A stretch of DNA of 45,627 nucleotides from Phoronis australis (lineage: Eukaryota > Phoronida > Phoronidae). Each line of letters opens with the position of its first letter. Position 1 is the first letter of the stretch. Below the pieces are notes generated by a model that was not told where the DNA came from, made no database searches, and saw nothing but the letters and a program-made list of their open reading frames with translations. The stretch spans positions 49,704 to 95,330 of the forward strand of contig NMRA01000932.1 of assembly GCA_002633005.1 (NCBI GenBank), read 5' to 3'. The translations under genes and the position numbers were made by a program. This document shows positions 1 to 11,974 of this stretch, in pieces.

Positions 1-1586
1 ATATGCCGGAGTTGCGAATCAGTTGTCTATAATCTATGACGGCACTGAGTCCTCAGTGGAAAGTGTCGGATCCCGCGTGATCCAGATCCAGGGTGATTCG
101 TGCCCATTCAGGGAGTTTTCGAGCGTGACGCCTGTGGCAACACGGCAGTTAAGTGCCGGGACAAACTGGACGAACACATTACCAGAGCAATATTGAAACC
201 TTGAACTGCGCATGCGCGAAAATCACTCAGTCAGCCCCCTCCAGGATACATGGGATTGGCAGAGAACACAGCGTGGGGGTCTTATTTATGAACCAATCAC
301 ATTTGCCGATAGCACATAACATAGATAAGTATTTTATTAAAAACGTGGCCAAGTTTCAGCAAAATTGGAAAAAAATTACGTTTAACATGGTATGGCCAAA
401 ATTTCGACTTATTTTGTCGCTTCGATCAGTGGAATCGCCGCTGAAAACCCGAAAGTGCATGTGAGAAAACGATTTTCGACCAAGCCTTTCATGTGCGGTT
501 AGTTGCCGATAGACCCAAAGTAGCTATGTCAGGAAAACTCCCCTGAGCTGTTTACGGTACACTTCAGAGAAAAAAGTCTTTGTACCTAATAATAATTTGT
601 GTCCGAGTACTTCGGGCATGGTTTAAAATTGAAAGGAGTCATTACAAGTTGAATTTATGAGAATTGTATTGTTGCATTGCGAAAAACTAGTCGATTGAGG
701 TAGTGCGAGATAAGGCAACGAATAAAAAGGACAGCCTTGAGTTGCTCACGAGTGGTGACTGTTGGTATTGGCCAGACATCTGTAATAATATGTTTTGTCT
801 TTCCTTTTAACGGAATATATTTGAACTTTGGTAATTTTGGGCTACAAAATGTAGAACAACCTTCCTGGTGCTTCTCTCAAGCTAGACACGCGGACTGAGC
901 AAGGAGTGTAGTAGTACACTCCTTGCGCGGAGTGTGAAGCGCTAACTGGTCCATAAGCGATGAGTTTATACAGAGAACCTGGCGGATGACCTAGTTTACG
1001 TATTGCTGGGCCCCGTGCGCGCATGGTACCTCTGCCGTACTCAGTCCTAATGGTTCGGGATCTAAAATTCTCAGGCTATATTATCAGTGACTCACAGGGA
1101 CAATCAAAGTAGAGCTACGGCTTGCTTGTACCGCCACACGGCGCCGGCTACGCGGACCGGCATCCCGGGCGCACACGCCAGTTTTGAACTTCCTAAAACC
1201 TTCCGAGTGTTCCAGGACCAACAAGGATCGCCGCAAGGCGGCTACAGGGCTCACACGCCGGATCGTGCCGGATGTGCATCCGTATTGATCCGGAACCTAT
1301 ATGTGGTCACTGGGGCTTAATCTGCCGGGGACTCATCGGTGTGCCGATTGTATAACTCCACTTATGTTGCATGTATAGCCAATATACGAGACACTGGAAA
1401 CAGTAAACATATCTGATACTACAATATCCCCCGGGGTTTTATTTATTCATCCCAGGTGGCGTTGTAGGCCTGCGGTCCTGGAAATTTGAAGTATCCTTTT
1501 AAGTGTTACATGATAATGTCTTAAAAATCCGTGAGTTTAACAGTGTGGTGCAGTTACAATACTGAACCAAGCGATTTATCTTTCAG
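1..1586. other. 5' flank without an identified gene
   Basis: I see no recognisable gene here. One frame on the + strand is open from the window edge to a TGA near position 190, about 62 codons, and could be the tail of an exon that starts outside the window, but it matches no family I know. A perfect hairpin lies at 899-926. The stretch 1,080-1,320 is richer in CpG and short GC repeats than its surroundings. Upstream exons of the membrane-protein gene that starts at 1,587 should lie somewhere to the left, because its first visible exon opens in the middle of a codon. Confidence 0.4.
899..926. repeat. Perfect 12-bp inverted repeat (hairpin)
   Basis: The arms GCAAGGAGTGTA (899-910) and TACACTCCTTGC (915-926) are perfect reverse complements separated by GTAG. 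No T-run follows and no gene boundary is evident, so the function is unknown. Confidence 0.7.
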
Positions 1587-4500
1587 GATTCGCTCCATCT
1601 ATTGCCTGAGCGGCGTTATATTTTTCGTCTGCTCTACGTACGTCACGCAACCTATGGGATTCGTGTCACCTATACTAACTGTCGCCACTATAAGTGTGGG
1701 TGCTGTCTTGTTTATTGCTGGTACTAAACTCTACACAGTCAAAGAAAGGAAACGTGAGTAATTCATCTTTGTTAAGAAACTTGAACTAAAGACAACGTTT
1801 TTGAAATACGAAACTTTCAAGTTGGCATATGCATCCGTCATTCCCCATAGCTTTATTCTGAACTGACTCGCTTTGCTAGTAGGTTACATTAAAACAAAAA
1901 AATAATAGTCGAACACAAACAAAATTGTTCAAAAACCAACACATTTTACAGAAACAGCATACAGAATCGTTGAAGACTTAGTGTAGAAAAGGTTGAGCAT
2001 TTGGCTAGAACGAAAAACTGTTCGTGTCCGAATGGTGGAGTTGACTGGAAATACGAAAATACCATGCCTTCGGAAGGAGTGCGGCCAATTGTAGCCTATA
2101 CTTTACTTTAGAAGGGCGAAGTCGGCTGAAATTTCTGGTGGGGATTGGCCAGGGCTAGCCGGCGAAGTGTTTGTCGGTTAATACACGGCCACCTACCAAG
2201 CAGTCCCCGTGAATTTCAGGATTTCGAGTCGCGACTTGGAATGATAAAACTAGTAAAATGTAGGGTAAATTGACCATTCCAATTATAACTAAATCTACCA
2301 GCTAACCCAGTGGCACCCATTCAATTACACACCATATTTCTGCAATTTCAGGATATGTTATCACTGGTCTAGCAGGTTTAGCCGCGCACCGGATTAGTCG
2401 TTGTTTCCACAGAAAAACCGACGATTCTTCCGATGCTCATGTGGAGTGGTCGCCCCTTGTGTCAAGCCCTATTCAACACGCGAATAAGAGGGAATCGGCC
2501 GCAAAAGCCGTGATGGTCACGTTAAAGAAAATTGGCCGTGTGTTTCCCGTGTTTGGAACCATGTTTGTGATTTGTAGCGTTGCGCCACAGGTACTGACGT
2601 CATCTTACTGGGGGTAACCTAGGGATTCCCCTATCTTGGGTCCAACTTCTGCCATTTCTCTATAAGAAATTACTTTAGGTCGAAAGTTGTAATTGAAAAA
2701 TCACCGGTTGAATTCCTCAGAAGCATGTGGTAATTTTGTCTGCATGAACAAATATATGTTAGTGGAATGGGCCACCGCCATATTGTTTGTATCCAATTGG
2801 GAATAACTGCGTGGGGTGTGACGTAATCACATTCCGTTCACTATTTTAAAATATCTATCCAAATAAGTTGATTAAACCAGGCGAACAACTTGGTTGTGGT
2901 AGGATTGTTTGAGTGTCTGCTTACTAACTTATTATAATGTTAAATCTGTTATATAGCCATTTTTTACTTGCGTATTTGCTTGCTTTGAGGTGGTTGTGTA
3001 GTATCGTCATGTCTATTATCTCTGAGTCTCAACGGTTCACACCAACCTCTCACCTATTAACAATGGCACCGACGACGCTGCGGTCGGGCCCAAGTTCAAA
3101 CCCCGGTCACTTTGAACGAAGAAAAAATGTTATCGTCCACGAGTATGCCCGATACCCGTGCTTGTTTTTCTAAGAACGCTGTAACACCTGAAGATGGACG
3201 GAGAAATTCCCGACCGAAACGTAGTGCCAATGTTGATGAAAATAGACTTAAGCATTTTAGACCTGGTGTTAATTTAATTAATTAGCAAGTGGGATATTTA
3301 AATTTCCTTCTTCAACCTGTGCCTTTCCTTTGACTTACTTCAGCTTATATTCGCCATAGAAATACAACTCACTTCCTTAATCCAGCCTCGACTAAATCTT
3401 TGACAGGAGAGGGGTGCAGTTCAAAGCTTAGAGAAAAGGCTCAAAAGGGACCCATTTGTAGGGAGCTTTAATGGGGAAGTCACCCTTCCTGAGGGTTGTG
3501 ATCCAGAAACGCCTAAATTTTGTAAAGATTTATTACATAAACCTGAACCTTTCCTCGGAATTCGTAGACAGCTGTTTTCACTAAGACTGAAACAATACAA
3601 GAAGAGACACTATGTTATCAAAAATTAAAGTTTAAGAAATACAAAATAGGCTTTAATGATAATCCCCTTATAATAAAGATTTTTGAAGTTGGAAAAAATC
3701 TGTGAAGTTAAGTTTCAAACTCCCAATTTAAAATGAACCTATTGCAAGAAATATTTATCAGAGAAGGTACCCTTCTAAGGGAATTTGTGTCGGAATAGTC
3801 ACTCTTAAGTAGGGAGACTTTTCGTGGAAAATCACCCATCTGAGCGATACGTTCCGTATATCCCTTCTATGCGAATACCCCATCCCCTAGGGTCTACTCA
3901 TTTATCTTGTCTTTTACACATCCGCCACAACTCCATTTTGTAGGTACCTCTTGCGTTTCATCAGCTGTTTACGCCCAACATTACCAACGCTCCAGACCAT
4001 TCTGTCATTATCTTTGACCGTTGGTATTACGAGCTTGTTGTAATCACCGGCTGCGTTGTTGTGCTGCTTCCTGTCTTGATCTTCATCGTTGTGCTACCTT
4101 GGAGCGGAAAGATGCCGTCGCTTTATCAGAAAATAGGTATTTGTGCAGCCTCGTCCCCAAACCTCAAGATGGCGCTGATCGGTTTGGCCATTTGGGGCTT
4201 GGTGAGATCATCCCTTATGCGCGTTCATTGGCCGTAGACCTCGTTCACTGCTGACAAGAGCGACACAAGAAACCTTCAAACACTTGAATCTCTGAAAACT
4301 TAAATACTAGTTCTTAGATATTCTTGTCATTGCTTCGTTGATGTGATGAATTTGAGTATTTTTTTCCACAAACTACGCGAGATCCAAATGCAGATTTAAT
4401 TATTTTCACAGAAGACACTGTTTTTGTTATTGCTTGAAACATAGAACTCTAACCGTGGAATGTAAACTTCGATCTCGCGCTGTTGAGGTTGTGCCGCGCA

Positions 4501-7500
4501 TGCTTTACATTTGTTTGCATTCGTTTGTTCCAGTGTTGGTTATTCATGGAATTTGGTGTCACTAAAAACTTTTCGCAACACCGCCGTTTTTCAACCGATT
4601 TGCATAAGAGTCATATCATTAGAAAGAACCGCATAAGTTCTTGATGTAGTATGCTTATAGAAGAAGCAAACGATACGCAATTTAATTCGTAAATAATCGT
4701 CATTTCGTATACCTGGCAGGTTTAAAAAATATGTCCAAAATGCAAAAAATAACGGTGTGTAATAGTAATATCAAAAGGAAATGAACCACAGAGGTTATAC
4801 AAATGCCTAATTAAACCAGAAGGGAAATAATTTCAATGAGTCGGCCTTCATTCAAAATTATACATCTTTATATATTAATCTGACCTTTGATGCCATTTGA
4901 TACAGTTCTTCAGAAAAATTCAGGATGCAATGACATTTACCAAAATGTGATAAACTAATTACTCCCACTGCCTATCCGCAATTTGCAGATAAAGGCTTTC
5001 TGATTGATAAATAATGAGCAAACATCTATTGTGAAGGTTTGAAATGTACTGTGGATAGATCATTATATAGGTTGCAGTGTAGCACTTTCCATAATTGTAG
5101 TTTGTACATAAAGTCACTTCTTCAGAAAGTAAAAATTACTGATCCTAGTGATACATGCAGTGTGTGTCACCCTAAACAAGAGACATTGGAACACATTTTC
5201 AGTACGACTGTTATGTTACTAAAGAAATTGGACTCTGGAAAATAACAATATTCATGACAAAGAGACAAATGAACAGCTGTTTCATAGTTGTCAACATTCG
5301 GGAATGGAAAAAAAAACTGTACAACTGGTTTGCAGTAGAGCATCTGGGATTATGCCAAAACGCAAGGGTGAAATGTTCGTCGCAACACACAGAAACGTCC
5401 AAACAGCGTTTTTTTTGTCAAACAGGAGACGTTACACCCAAAAGCTCCCGACGGCGTTTTTTTTGCCTTTTTAAGTCGAATAGGCAACTGGGTGTGCCTT
5501 AAAACTTCGGGTGCCTCAAAAACCCATGAAACATCCCGTTTCTTTCTTTTTATTAGAACGGGAAAATAGAGCTATGTCGTGTGGGAAATTACATTAGTAT
5601 ATGATAATACGTCAATGGCCGAGTGTCAAAAAGCGGACATTTTGATGGTGTGGCAGGATGTCTGGAAAATTCAAAAAGTGGGATAGTCCACCAAGAGTGA
5701 GAGACAGTTGGCAAGTACACTGTCAGCAACTCTAAGTATTGGATTGGATTTTTTACAAAGTAAACTTTTCATTTTTAAAATTTTATTTCACGGGTATCGG
5801 TAAATACTGCAGATAACATTCACTGATCAGAAATCGAATTAATAAAAAGTATTTGGGCAACAGCCATTGCACAAATTAATCCCAATAAAAACACTCGAAA
5901 ACAGTAATAATTTATACAAACACAAACACACACACTTAGCTCGCAAATGCGAGTAGTAAGTAGGTTCACAACTTTTCATTTGTAATTGCAAAACAAACGC
6001 TCAAAACTTGAGCAGAAAAAAATGTACATTCATGGCCAAACGTCGATATCAATAACATGACCAAATTTTATTCAAGTAAATGTTCAAGATAAAATCTCAA
6101 AAATGCTGTTACAGTTTTCTAAATAATCATTTGCTTTCGTTTTTTGCAACTTCTGATTTTTTTCATAATTGTCATAAATGTCTTAATTTTGATAGACCCT
6201 CATGCAAAAGTGGGACATTTTAAAAGCAATTTCTAGGAGTATTTTGGAAACCGGGGTATAAAGCATATTATCTGAACATTTCATGTCAATCCGATCAGCC
6301 ATTTCTGATATATGATATTCCGAAGTTCCCAAATTTGTAGTGTAGATCGTAAGTAATGAGGAAACTCGCGTTTAATGACGTACATTGAATGTTACAACGT
6401 TTTAATTTCTTACTGTTAAACTGTCTGAACTTTGCTGGAATAGAAATTACGTTTGCATGCTCTCATAAGACCAAGTGTTTACGAACTTTTGAAAAAATAA
6501 CAGCTGTGAAATGTAGTTACCTAAAGTGTCCAGATGTGCTGTTTTTGACTTTACAGGTGCTGCCAACTTATTGCTGTCCGTTTGTGTCGTAATCGGCATC
6601 GTTCTTAGTGCCGTTAAAGCTTACCAACCTTCCATGACATACGACAGAAATGCAAGAGTGTGCTACGAAATAATTGTCACCTTGGGCTTGGTCATGTGTG
6701 GAATCATCGTAACAGTAACAGGTAAGCTGTGGCTCTTTATTGGTTATGGATAACGCTATGTAAATAATATTTTTAAAAATTTAGAAGTAACGTGCATGGC
6801 TGCGTCTCATACCATTACTCAGTATAACAGTCTGAAATCACTCGGAAGGATTGTATCTCTAGCGATGCCAGTAGTCATTGTTTTAATTAGAGTATAAAAA
6901 CATTGACTAGAATTTGAAAGACGTTTTGCATCTGTGTAGTTTGAACCCTGAAACCTGTAGTCGTATTTGACCAGAGCCCCTGCCCAATTAAATAAACGTA
7001 ACACCTAAAATGAAGGAAGACTTATTTGCTAAAAATGATCACTGTTTGTGAACTAATTATCTTTGAAACAAATGCAGATTCTAAGTTGGTGCAACTAACC
7101 TATTACAATGTTGCATGAAGTCGTTCATCTTGTCAGTTTGCCCAAAGAATTTCATTATAGCTCTAGAATTTACACACGTGTAATAATAATATAATCTTAA
7201 AAGACGTTTTGTTTCAATGGAAACAAGTCCACTGGTACTAAACACGTAATGCATAATTAATAACGCATTCAAATCACTTTGTTAGAAATGAAATGAAATA
7301 TTTGTTTCCATTTGTCCGTGGTGTGCAAAATGAGCAGCTGTTTTGGGTTCACTTGTAAGGGATTGTGTAGCGACTGGATGAGCATAATCGAGGGTAATTC
7401 CGTTTTATAACGTCAGCGACGGGGTTTCCAATATAAAAATACCAAGAAACACACTGCTGGCGAGATTACCGAGCAGTTAGTTTTGTCCAAAAATCGGTTG

Positions 7501-8492
7501 CTTATCCCTTCCTTGCTACGGACAATTTTGTACTTTACCGAAAACAAAATGTCAACTGCAGGAAGTAAGCATAAAATCTGTTCTCACAGCGCTGTCCACG
7601 TGCAACAAATACCTGCATCCTTGGAATCTTTATAAACGCCATGCGCAACGCCTTTTGGTCTTAACAATGTTTGGTTGTGAACCAGTGAGGTGTCACGCAT
7701 GTAGCACTTACGAAAACGAGGTTTTACACGCTAAACACACGGTTAATAAAAACTGCCGCTCAATTCCATTTATCGAGTGCCACGCAAGCGAACATAATAC
7801 AGCACATTTTTAAGATAAGCCGTTTTAGATGAAATGTTTTAAATTTGTGTGAATCGAGCTTTAAATTTATATGACATCTCCTTAATTTACTAGTATAACC
7901 AAACTTAAAAAAATAACTTTTAAGAAAAAATTGTGTTTTGACATTAGCGTGTGTGGAGACCTAGTCTCGTTCTGAGTTTTTCCGAAGCACTGCAAAAATC
8001 TACCCATTAGATAAATTTCTCTCTGGATTTATCTCTCAGGTTCGTCTACAGCTTACACAGTGGCCCCCGACGGATTAGAAGTGGTGTTCTATGGACTATT
8101 CTTGTGCTTGGGCGGAGTTGGTAATCTGATGGGATCTGCTGTCTTCAGGATAGCTTGTGGTATGCAGTTAGTTTCTATACTACACCATAATTGTACAAAA
8201 CGCAATTTTTATATTTCGAGAGCATTTCTCATGAAATCGAAATCACGCCACTTCCTCTCACCCTTCATTCGTTTTTTTTAACAGGTTCCGATTTTAAACA
8301 ATGTGCGCTCAGACTAGAACTTCATCAAAGCGTTAGCCTAGAGTTGTATTCTTTCCTTACTTTCAGTTCTGACTGATGAGTTAGCGAAGAACAGAGAGTG
8401 GTATTTTACAGTTCTCTTTTTGGGACTGTTGATCAACTCATTTTATATTGTCTTTATGGCAAAACAACATCAGCATGAACTGCAGCACGAAG
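1587..8492 (+). CDS. Partial multi-exon polytopic membrane protein, family uncertain
   Basis: Six exons fit together by splice site and phase: 1587-1753, 2352-2590, 3944-4136, 6557-6721, 8040-8159 and 8367-8492, about 336 codons. Each has an AG acceptor and a GT donor, and every junction keeps the frame (phases 2,1,0,1,1,1). The product has about eight hydrophobic segments, including ILTVATISVGAVLFIAGTKL, VFPVFGTMFVICSVA, VVVLLPVLIFIVVLPW, LLLSVCVVIGIVLSAV, EVVFYGLFLCLGG and WYFTVLFLGLLINSF. A possible N-glycosylation site is in PNITNA. The layout and a few motifs (a G..F..FGTM stretch, a late charged NREWYF helix start) weakly recall otopetrin proton channels, but this is inference. If exon 3 is not spliced at 4136, its frame reads through to a TAG at 4235-4237, so 1587-4237 could be a separate shorter gene. 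Both termini are missing: the first exon starts mid-codon, and the last visible exon ends at a donor with no convincing acceptor downstream. Confidence 0.5.
4985..5245 (+). pseudogene. Possible LINE C-terminal zinc-finger remnant
   Basis: A short open frame (5,039-5,245) contains DTCSVCHPKQETLEHIF. That resembles the CxxC...ETxxHxF pattern found after the reverse transcriptase domain in many APE-type non-LTR retrotransposons. No reverse transcriptase sequence is visible next to it, and the frame ends soon after, so this would be a short decayed fragment. The identification rests on one motif only. Confidence 0.3.
6040..6275 (+). repeat. Dispersed repeat, copy 1
   Basis: This AT-rich block is recognisably similar to 42,640-42,850. 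Shared stretches include ACATGACC, CAAAAATGCT followed by ACAGTTTTCTAAAT, TTTTTGATAG-like sequence and CTCATGCAAAAGTGG, in the same order and orientation. I judge the identity by eye at roughly 70%. No coding potential is seen. Confidence 0.5.
7432..7564 (+). promoter_or_regulatory. Possible internal promoter and short first exon
   Basis: A TATAAAA-type box lies near 7,432. An ATG follows at 7549 whose five codons plus one base (M-S-T-A-G) end at a consensus donor (GTAAGC, 7565). This exon is phase 1, so it can splice in frame to the exon at 8040 and would give a short two-helix isoform. The same acceptor also fits the exon ending at 6721. Transcript data would be needed to tell an alternative start from chance. 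Confidence 0.3.
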
Positions 8493-9400
8493 GTATGTAA
8501 ACCGCTGAAGTCTACAAAATACAATGCTTAGCTCGCTGCCCGTGGAGAGCACTGTGTGCTGACGAGGGAACTGTCTAAATGCACGCACCTGCCGAAAGAT
8601 TCAATTTTTTTACCAATAATGACGCATTTTACACGAAATCTAAATTTCAACATTTTGTTATTTTCACCAAATGAATCGACAAATTATACGGAAATGTGCA
8701 ACTTTAAACGCAGGATCGACTTTTTACACGTGGAAAGTTGCCAGGTGAAAGTACTCAAGCATCGTCGATACCGTAGCTCAGGGCCCACTGCCTGACTAAA
8801 CCACGCTCTACCCGAACAGAGTCGGAGCTGTTTAAGCATGAAATACAGTCACCCCAACACCTGTACGACAACTGCGACAATTGGCGATTTGTAATACAAT
8901 CACAATACATAACAGCCTTTGTTTTATAACTTCAAAGCTAGTAACTCTGGGAAGTTTATCTCCCATATAACAAAAAAAATCTCCAAAATGCACTTTTGCC
9001 CGGAAACCGATTCCCTTTAAAAATTATGCAGCAGTTGAAGCCGGACAACTGTGGAGGTGGCGATTCTGAGAAAAAAACATCTGTCTTTTCTTTGCAGTTT
9101 TTTAACTTCAGCGCCATGTAAAAGGAAAGCATGGGATATTTGCAAAACACTGAGATCCTCGACGAACTCTTTTCCCTGTATTTACGTTTTATAGTATTTT
9201 GGGAATATTTTGAAACACTCTTTGTGTTCGAGCTGTGCGAGAAACACCAACAGTATTGCTGCAAAAATCTCCATTTAAAACCGAAAATAGTGTTTGTTAG
9301 ACTAAAATTACGCTCCGGACTGACGGTCGTGTGTTGGGAAATAAACAATTTAGACCTAGTACGGATTTTGTTTTTCGAAAATATACCATTCAAAATACTG
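8493..9400. other. Intergenic stretch between membrane gene and HSP70
   Basis: No confident gene lies here. Overlapping open frames run on both strands (8,956-9,393 minus; 9,131-9,412 plus), but neither resembles a known family, and mutual overlap on opposite strands argues against both. The last exon of the upstream membrane gene could be here. One weak acceptor at about 8,741 would add about ten residues and a stop, but its pyrimidine tract is poor. Confidence 0.4.
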
Positions 9401-9692
9401 AGATCGCGGTGACAACCACAAAGTTTAAATGTACTAACTCAAAGAAGTATTTTATAACATTTATTTTATGATACATAAATTATTACATATAATAAATTCT
9501 TGAAACCAAAACAAGTTAACAAAGAAAACTTAAAATAAGTCCTTAACTAATACAGACTTGTACAGTGTGCACTGTACATGCGATAGAATAACACACTTGC
9601 ATAATAAAAACAGTATTAAAAGAACCAATATAACATAACACTTAATTATCGTTCTGCAGCACCAACCATTAGATGGCGGTGACAACCACAAA
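9401..9692. repeat. 22-bp direct repeat pair, 270 bp apart
   Basis: The sequence AGATnGCGGTGACAACCACAAA occurs at 9401-9422 and 9671-9692 with one variable base. Both copies lie downstream of the HSP70 stop codon, one inside the probable 3' UTR and one just past the polyadenylation signal. Confidence 0.6.
9460..9465 (-). terminator. Polyadenylation signal of HSP70
   Basis: The minus strand reads AATAAA here, about 350 bp past the HSP70 stop codon. This gives a 3' UTR of a plausible length. No other minus-strand AATAAA is seen between it and the stop. Confidence 0.5.
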
Positions 9693-9814
9693 CAATAATC
9701 ATAGGTACCAGTTCATAACTTTGAAATTCGCATCTGATACAGCTTTATGTATATTAGATCAATTATTTGCACAAACAATATAGTCTCAATTCAAACACAC
9801 CTAGTGATGCTGGA

Positions 9815-11728
9815 TTAATCAACTTCTTGCACAGTAGGCTCTCCGGATTGAGCGAAGTTCTGAGATCCAACGTTTGCTTTTTCACTACTGTGAATTTTTG
9901 TCATGACAGGAGAGCAAAACTTTTGAATTTGGTTTAGCTGGTGTTCAAACTCTTCTTTTTCAGCTAGTGTATTCTTGTCCAGCCAACTTATAACCTCTTC
10001 ACACTTTTTGACGACACTCTCTTTGTCCGAGTTTGATATTTTAGAATTCTTAGCCCCGTCCTCAGCTGCTTGTTTACAGTTAAATACGTAGCTCTCCAGT
10101 TGGTTCTTGGCTGCCACACGGGCTCGCTGCTTGTCGTCCTCGTCTCGAAACTTCTCCGCGTCATTCACCATTCGCTCAATTTCCTCCTTTGATAGTCTGC
10201 CTTTGTCGTTGGTGATAGTGATGCTGTTAGACTTTCCAGAGCTCTTGTCGTGTGCACTTACTTTCAAAATTCCATTTGTGTCCACATCGAACTTGACTTC
10301 AATCTGAGGCACGCCTCTTGGTGCTGGCGGAATACCAGACAACTCAAACTGGCCCAGGAGGTTGTTGTCCTTAGTCATAGCCCTCTCACCTTCAAACACT
10401 TGGATGGTAACACCACACTGATTGTCAGCGTATGTAGTGAAAATTTGCGATTTATGTTGAGGAACTTTGCTGTTTCTGTCGATGATGTTGGTCATAACGC
10501 CACCTGCTGTCTCGATGCCAAGAGACAAGGGTGTGACATCAACAAGCAGCAAATCGGAAACGGCTTCGTCTTTAACACCGGACAAAATGGCAGCCTGAAC
10601 AGCAGCACCATAAGCAACAGCCTCGTCGGGGTTGATAGACTTGTTCAGTTCCTTTCCATTCATAAATTCCATGAGCAACTTTTGAATCTTGGGAATTCTT
10701 GTCGAACCACCAACCAGAACTACTTCATGCAGTTGAGATTTGTCCAGTTTGGCGTCCTTCAAACATTTTTCAACCGGCTCAAGTGTTTTTCTGAACAAAT
10801 CCGCGCACAGTTCTTCAAAACGGGCACGGGTAATTTTTGTGTAAAAGTCAATTCCTTCAAGCAACGAATCTATTTCTATACTTGCTTCCGATCCAGCTGA
10901 CAGTGTTCTTTTAGCGCGTTCACATGCAGTGCGTAAACGTCTCAGAGATCGGGGGTTCACGCTCAAATCTTTACGATGTTTTCGATTGAATTCCTGGACA
11001 AAATGAGCTACTAGTCTATTGTCAAAGTCTTCCCCACCTAGATGAGTGTCACCAGCCGTCGCCATGACTTCAAACAGAGAACCGTCACTGATGTTTAGGA
11101 TAGACACATCGAAGGTTCCACCACCAAGATCGAAAATCAAAACGTTTTTCTCGCCCTTCAAATTTTTATCCAGTCCATAGGCCAGAGCAGCTGCGGTTGG
11201 CTCGTTGATAATTCGCATAACATTCAACCCAGCAATCGAGCCGGCATCTTTTGTCGCCTGTCTCTGAGAGTCATTGAAATACGCCGGAACTGTTACAACA
11301 GCATTTGTGACCTTCTGACCTAAATATGCCTCAGCTGTCTCCTTCATACTGGTCAACACCATAGAACTGATTTCCTCTGGCGTAAATGTTTTTGGTTCGC
11401 CCTTGTAGTTGACTTTAAGTTTTGGTTTACTTCCAACGTTCTCCACTTTAAACGGCCAGTGTTTCATATCTTCTTGCACAGCTGTGTCGTTGAACCGCCT
11501 TCCAATCAGACGTTTGGCATCAAAAATGGTGTTCAGGGGATTCATGGCGACCTGGTTTTTCGCACCATCCCCGATCAGTCGTTCAGTGTCAGTAAAAGCG
11601 ACGTAACTCGGCGTGGTCCTGTTTCCCTGATCGTTGGCAATTATCTCGACCTTGCCGTGCTGAAAAACTCCAACACAAGAATAGGTTGTACCCAGGTCTA
11701 TGCCGATAGCAGGAGCTTTCTGTGCCAT
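9815..11728 (-). CDS. HSP70: Heat shock protein 70, cytosolic, stress-inducible type
   Basis: This intronless 637-codon frame is a complete cytosolic HSP70, an ATP-driven chaperone that binds exposed hydrophobic peptides with J-domain and nucleotide-exchange partners. The nucleotide-binding domain signatures are GIDLGTTYS near residue 9, [14 protein letters not shown] near residue 200 and [13 protein letters not shown] near residue 337. The substrate-binding domain and helical lid follow. Length is normal for the family. The C-terminus is TVQEVD, so the usual EEVD cochaperone tail is altered at its first Glu. The GGMP repeats typical of constitutive HSC70 are absent. Lack of introns, short 5' leader, TATA box and upstream heat-shock elements all fit a heat-inducible paralogue. 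The start is the first ATG of the frame and gives the standard [12 protein letters not shown] beginning. I see no disabling change. Confidence 0.97.
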   Translation of the reverse strand: MAQKAPAIGIDLGTTYSCVGVFQHGKVEIIANDQGNRTTPSYVAFTDTERLIGDGAKNQVAMNPLNTIFDAKRLIGRRFNDTAVQEDMKHWPFKVENVGSKPKLKVNYKGEPKTFTPEEISSMVLTSMKETAEAYLGQKVTNAVVTVPAYFNDSQRQATKDAGSIAGLNVMRIINEPTAAALAYGLDKNLKGEKNVLIFDLGGGTFDVSILNISDGSLFEVMATAGDTHLGGEDFDNRLVAHFVQEFNRKHRKDLSVNPRSLRRLRTACERAKRTLSAGSEASIEIDSLLEGIDFYTKITRARFEELCADLFRKTLEPVEKCLKDAKLDKSQLHEVVLVGGSTRIPKIQKLLMEFMNGKELNKSINPDEAVAYGAAVQAAILSGVKDEAVSDLLLVDVTPLSLGIETAGGVMTNIIDRNSKVPQHKSQIFTTYADNQCGVTIQVFEGERAMTKDNNLLGQFELSGIPPAPRGVPQIEVKFDVDTNGILKVSAHDKSSGKSNSITITNDKGRLSKEEIERMVNDAEKFRDEDDKQRARVAAKNQLESYVFNCKQAAEDGAKNSKISNSDKESVVKKCEEVISWLDKNTLAEKEEFEHQLNQIQKFCSPVMTKIHSSEKANVGSQNFAQSGEPTVQEVD

Positions 11729-11848
11729 AGTTCTCAGTATGTCGTGATCGGCGATGAAAATGTACTCTGTAGATTGCGCTGACAGATCTCTCGATCAAGT
11801 TTTGTTCGCAGTTTGTAACAATGAACTAACGCAAGGTACACGGAATGT

Positions 11849-11858
11849 CTTTATATAG
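11849..11858 (-). promoter_or_regulatory. TATA box of HSP70
   Basis: On the minus strand the sequence reads CTATATAAAG, about 120 bp before the HSP70 ATG. Transcription would begin about 25-30 bp further on, leaving a 5' leader of about 95-100 bp. Confidence 0.75.
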
Positions 11859-11869
11859 TCCCACCAAAG

Positions 11870-11882
11870 GAAATTTCTAGAA
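11870..11882 (-). promoter_or_regulatory. Heat-shock element 1 (perfect)
   Basis: GAAATTTCTAGAA matches GAAnnTTCnnGAA at all nine fixed positions. It lies 12 bp upstream of the TATA box, typical for an HSF1-driven hsp70 promoter. Confidence 0.85.
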
Positions 11883-11928
11883 CATCACTCTGATTTCGTC
11901 AGAATTTAGCCCGTAATGTGATTGTCTC

Positions 11929-11946
11929 GAATGTTCTAGTGTTTTC
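11929..11946 (-). promoter_or_regulatory. Heat-shock element 2 (imperfect)
   Basis: On the + strand GAA (11929), TTC (11934), GTG (11939) and TTC (11944) occur at the 5-bp spacing of HSF subunit sites. Three of four units are perfect. Confidence 0.65.
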
Positions 11947-11974
11947 TACTTAGGGGGTTTCCACTCACATGGGA

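Larger units (their letters stand above)
4137..6556 (+). other. Probable intron 3 of the membrane-protein gene
   Basis: This 2.4-kb stretch has no conserved gene. It holds a possible LINE C-terminal remnant near 4,985-5,245, two T-rich runs around 5,410 and 5,458, and at about 6,040-6,275 one copy of a dispersed repeat that recurs at about 42,640-42,850. Whether it is truly an intron depends on use of the weak donor at 4137 (ATAG followed by GTATTT). Confidence 0.4.

Noticed and set aside
1-190. A 62-codon open segment at the window edge as an exon
   Set aside because: It has no start, no recognisable motif and no clear splice site; it is mentioned only in the flank description.
8956-9393. 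A 145-codon minus-strand frame downstream of HSP70
   Set aside because: It overlaps an open frame on the opposite strand, shows no known motif, and lies just past the HSP70 polyadenylation signal.
9131-9412. Terminal exon of the upstream membrane protein
   Set aside because: The hydrophobic LYLRFIVFWEYF stretch is tempting, but a stop at 9,119 in that frame and the lack of a phase-1 acceptor prevent joining it to the exon ending at 8492.
10107-11798. Plus-strand frames within HSP70
   Set aside because: They are antisense shadows of the HSP70 coding sequence.
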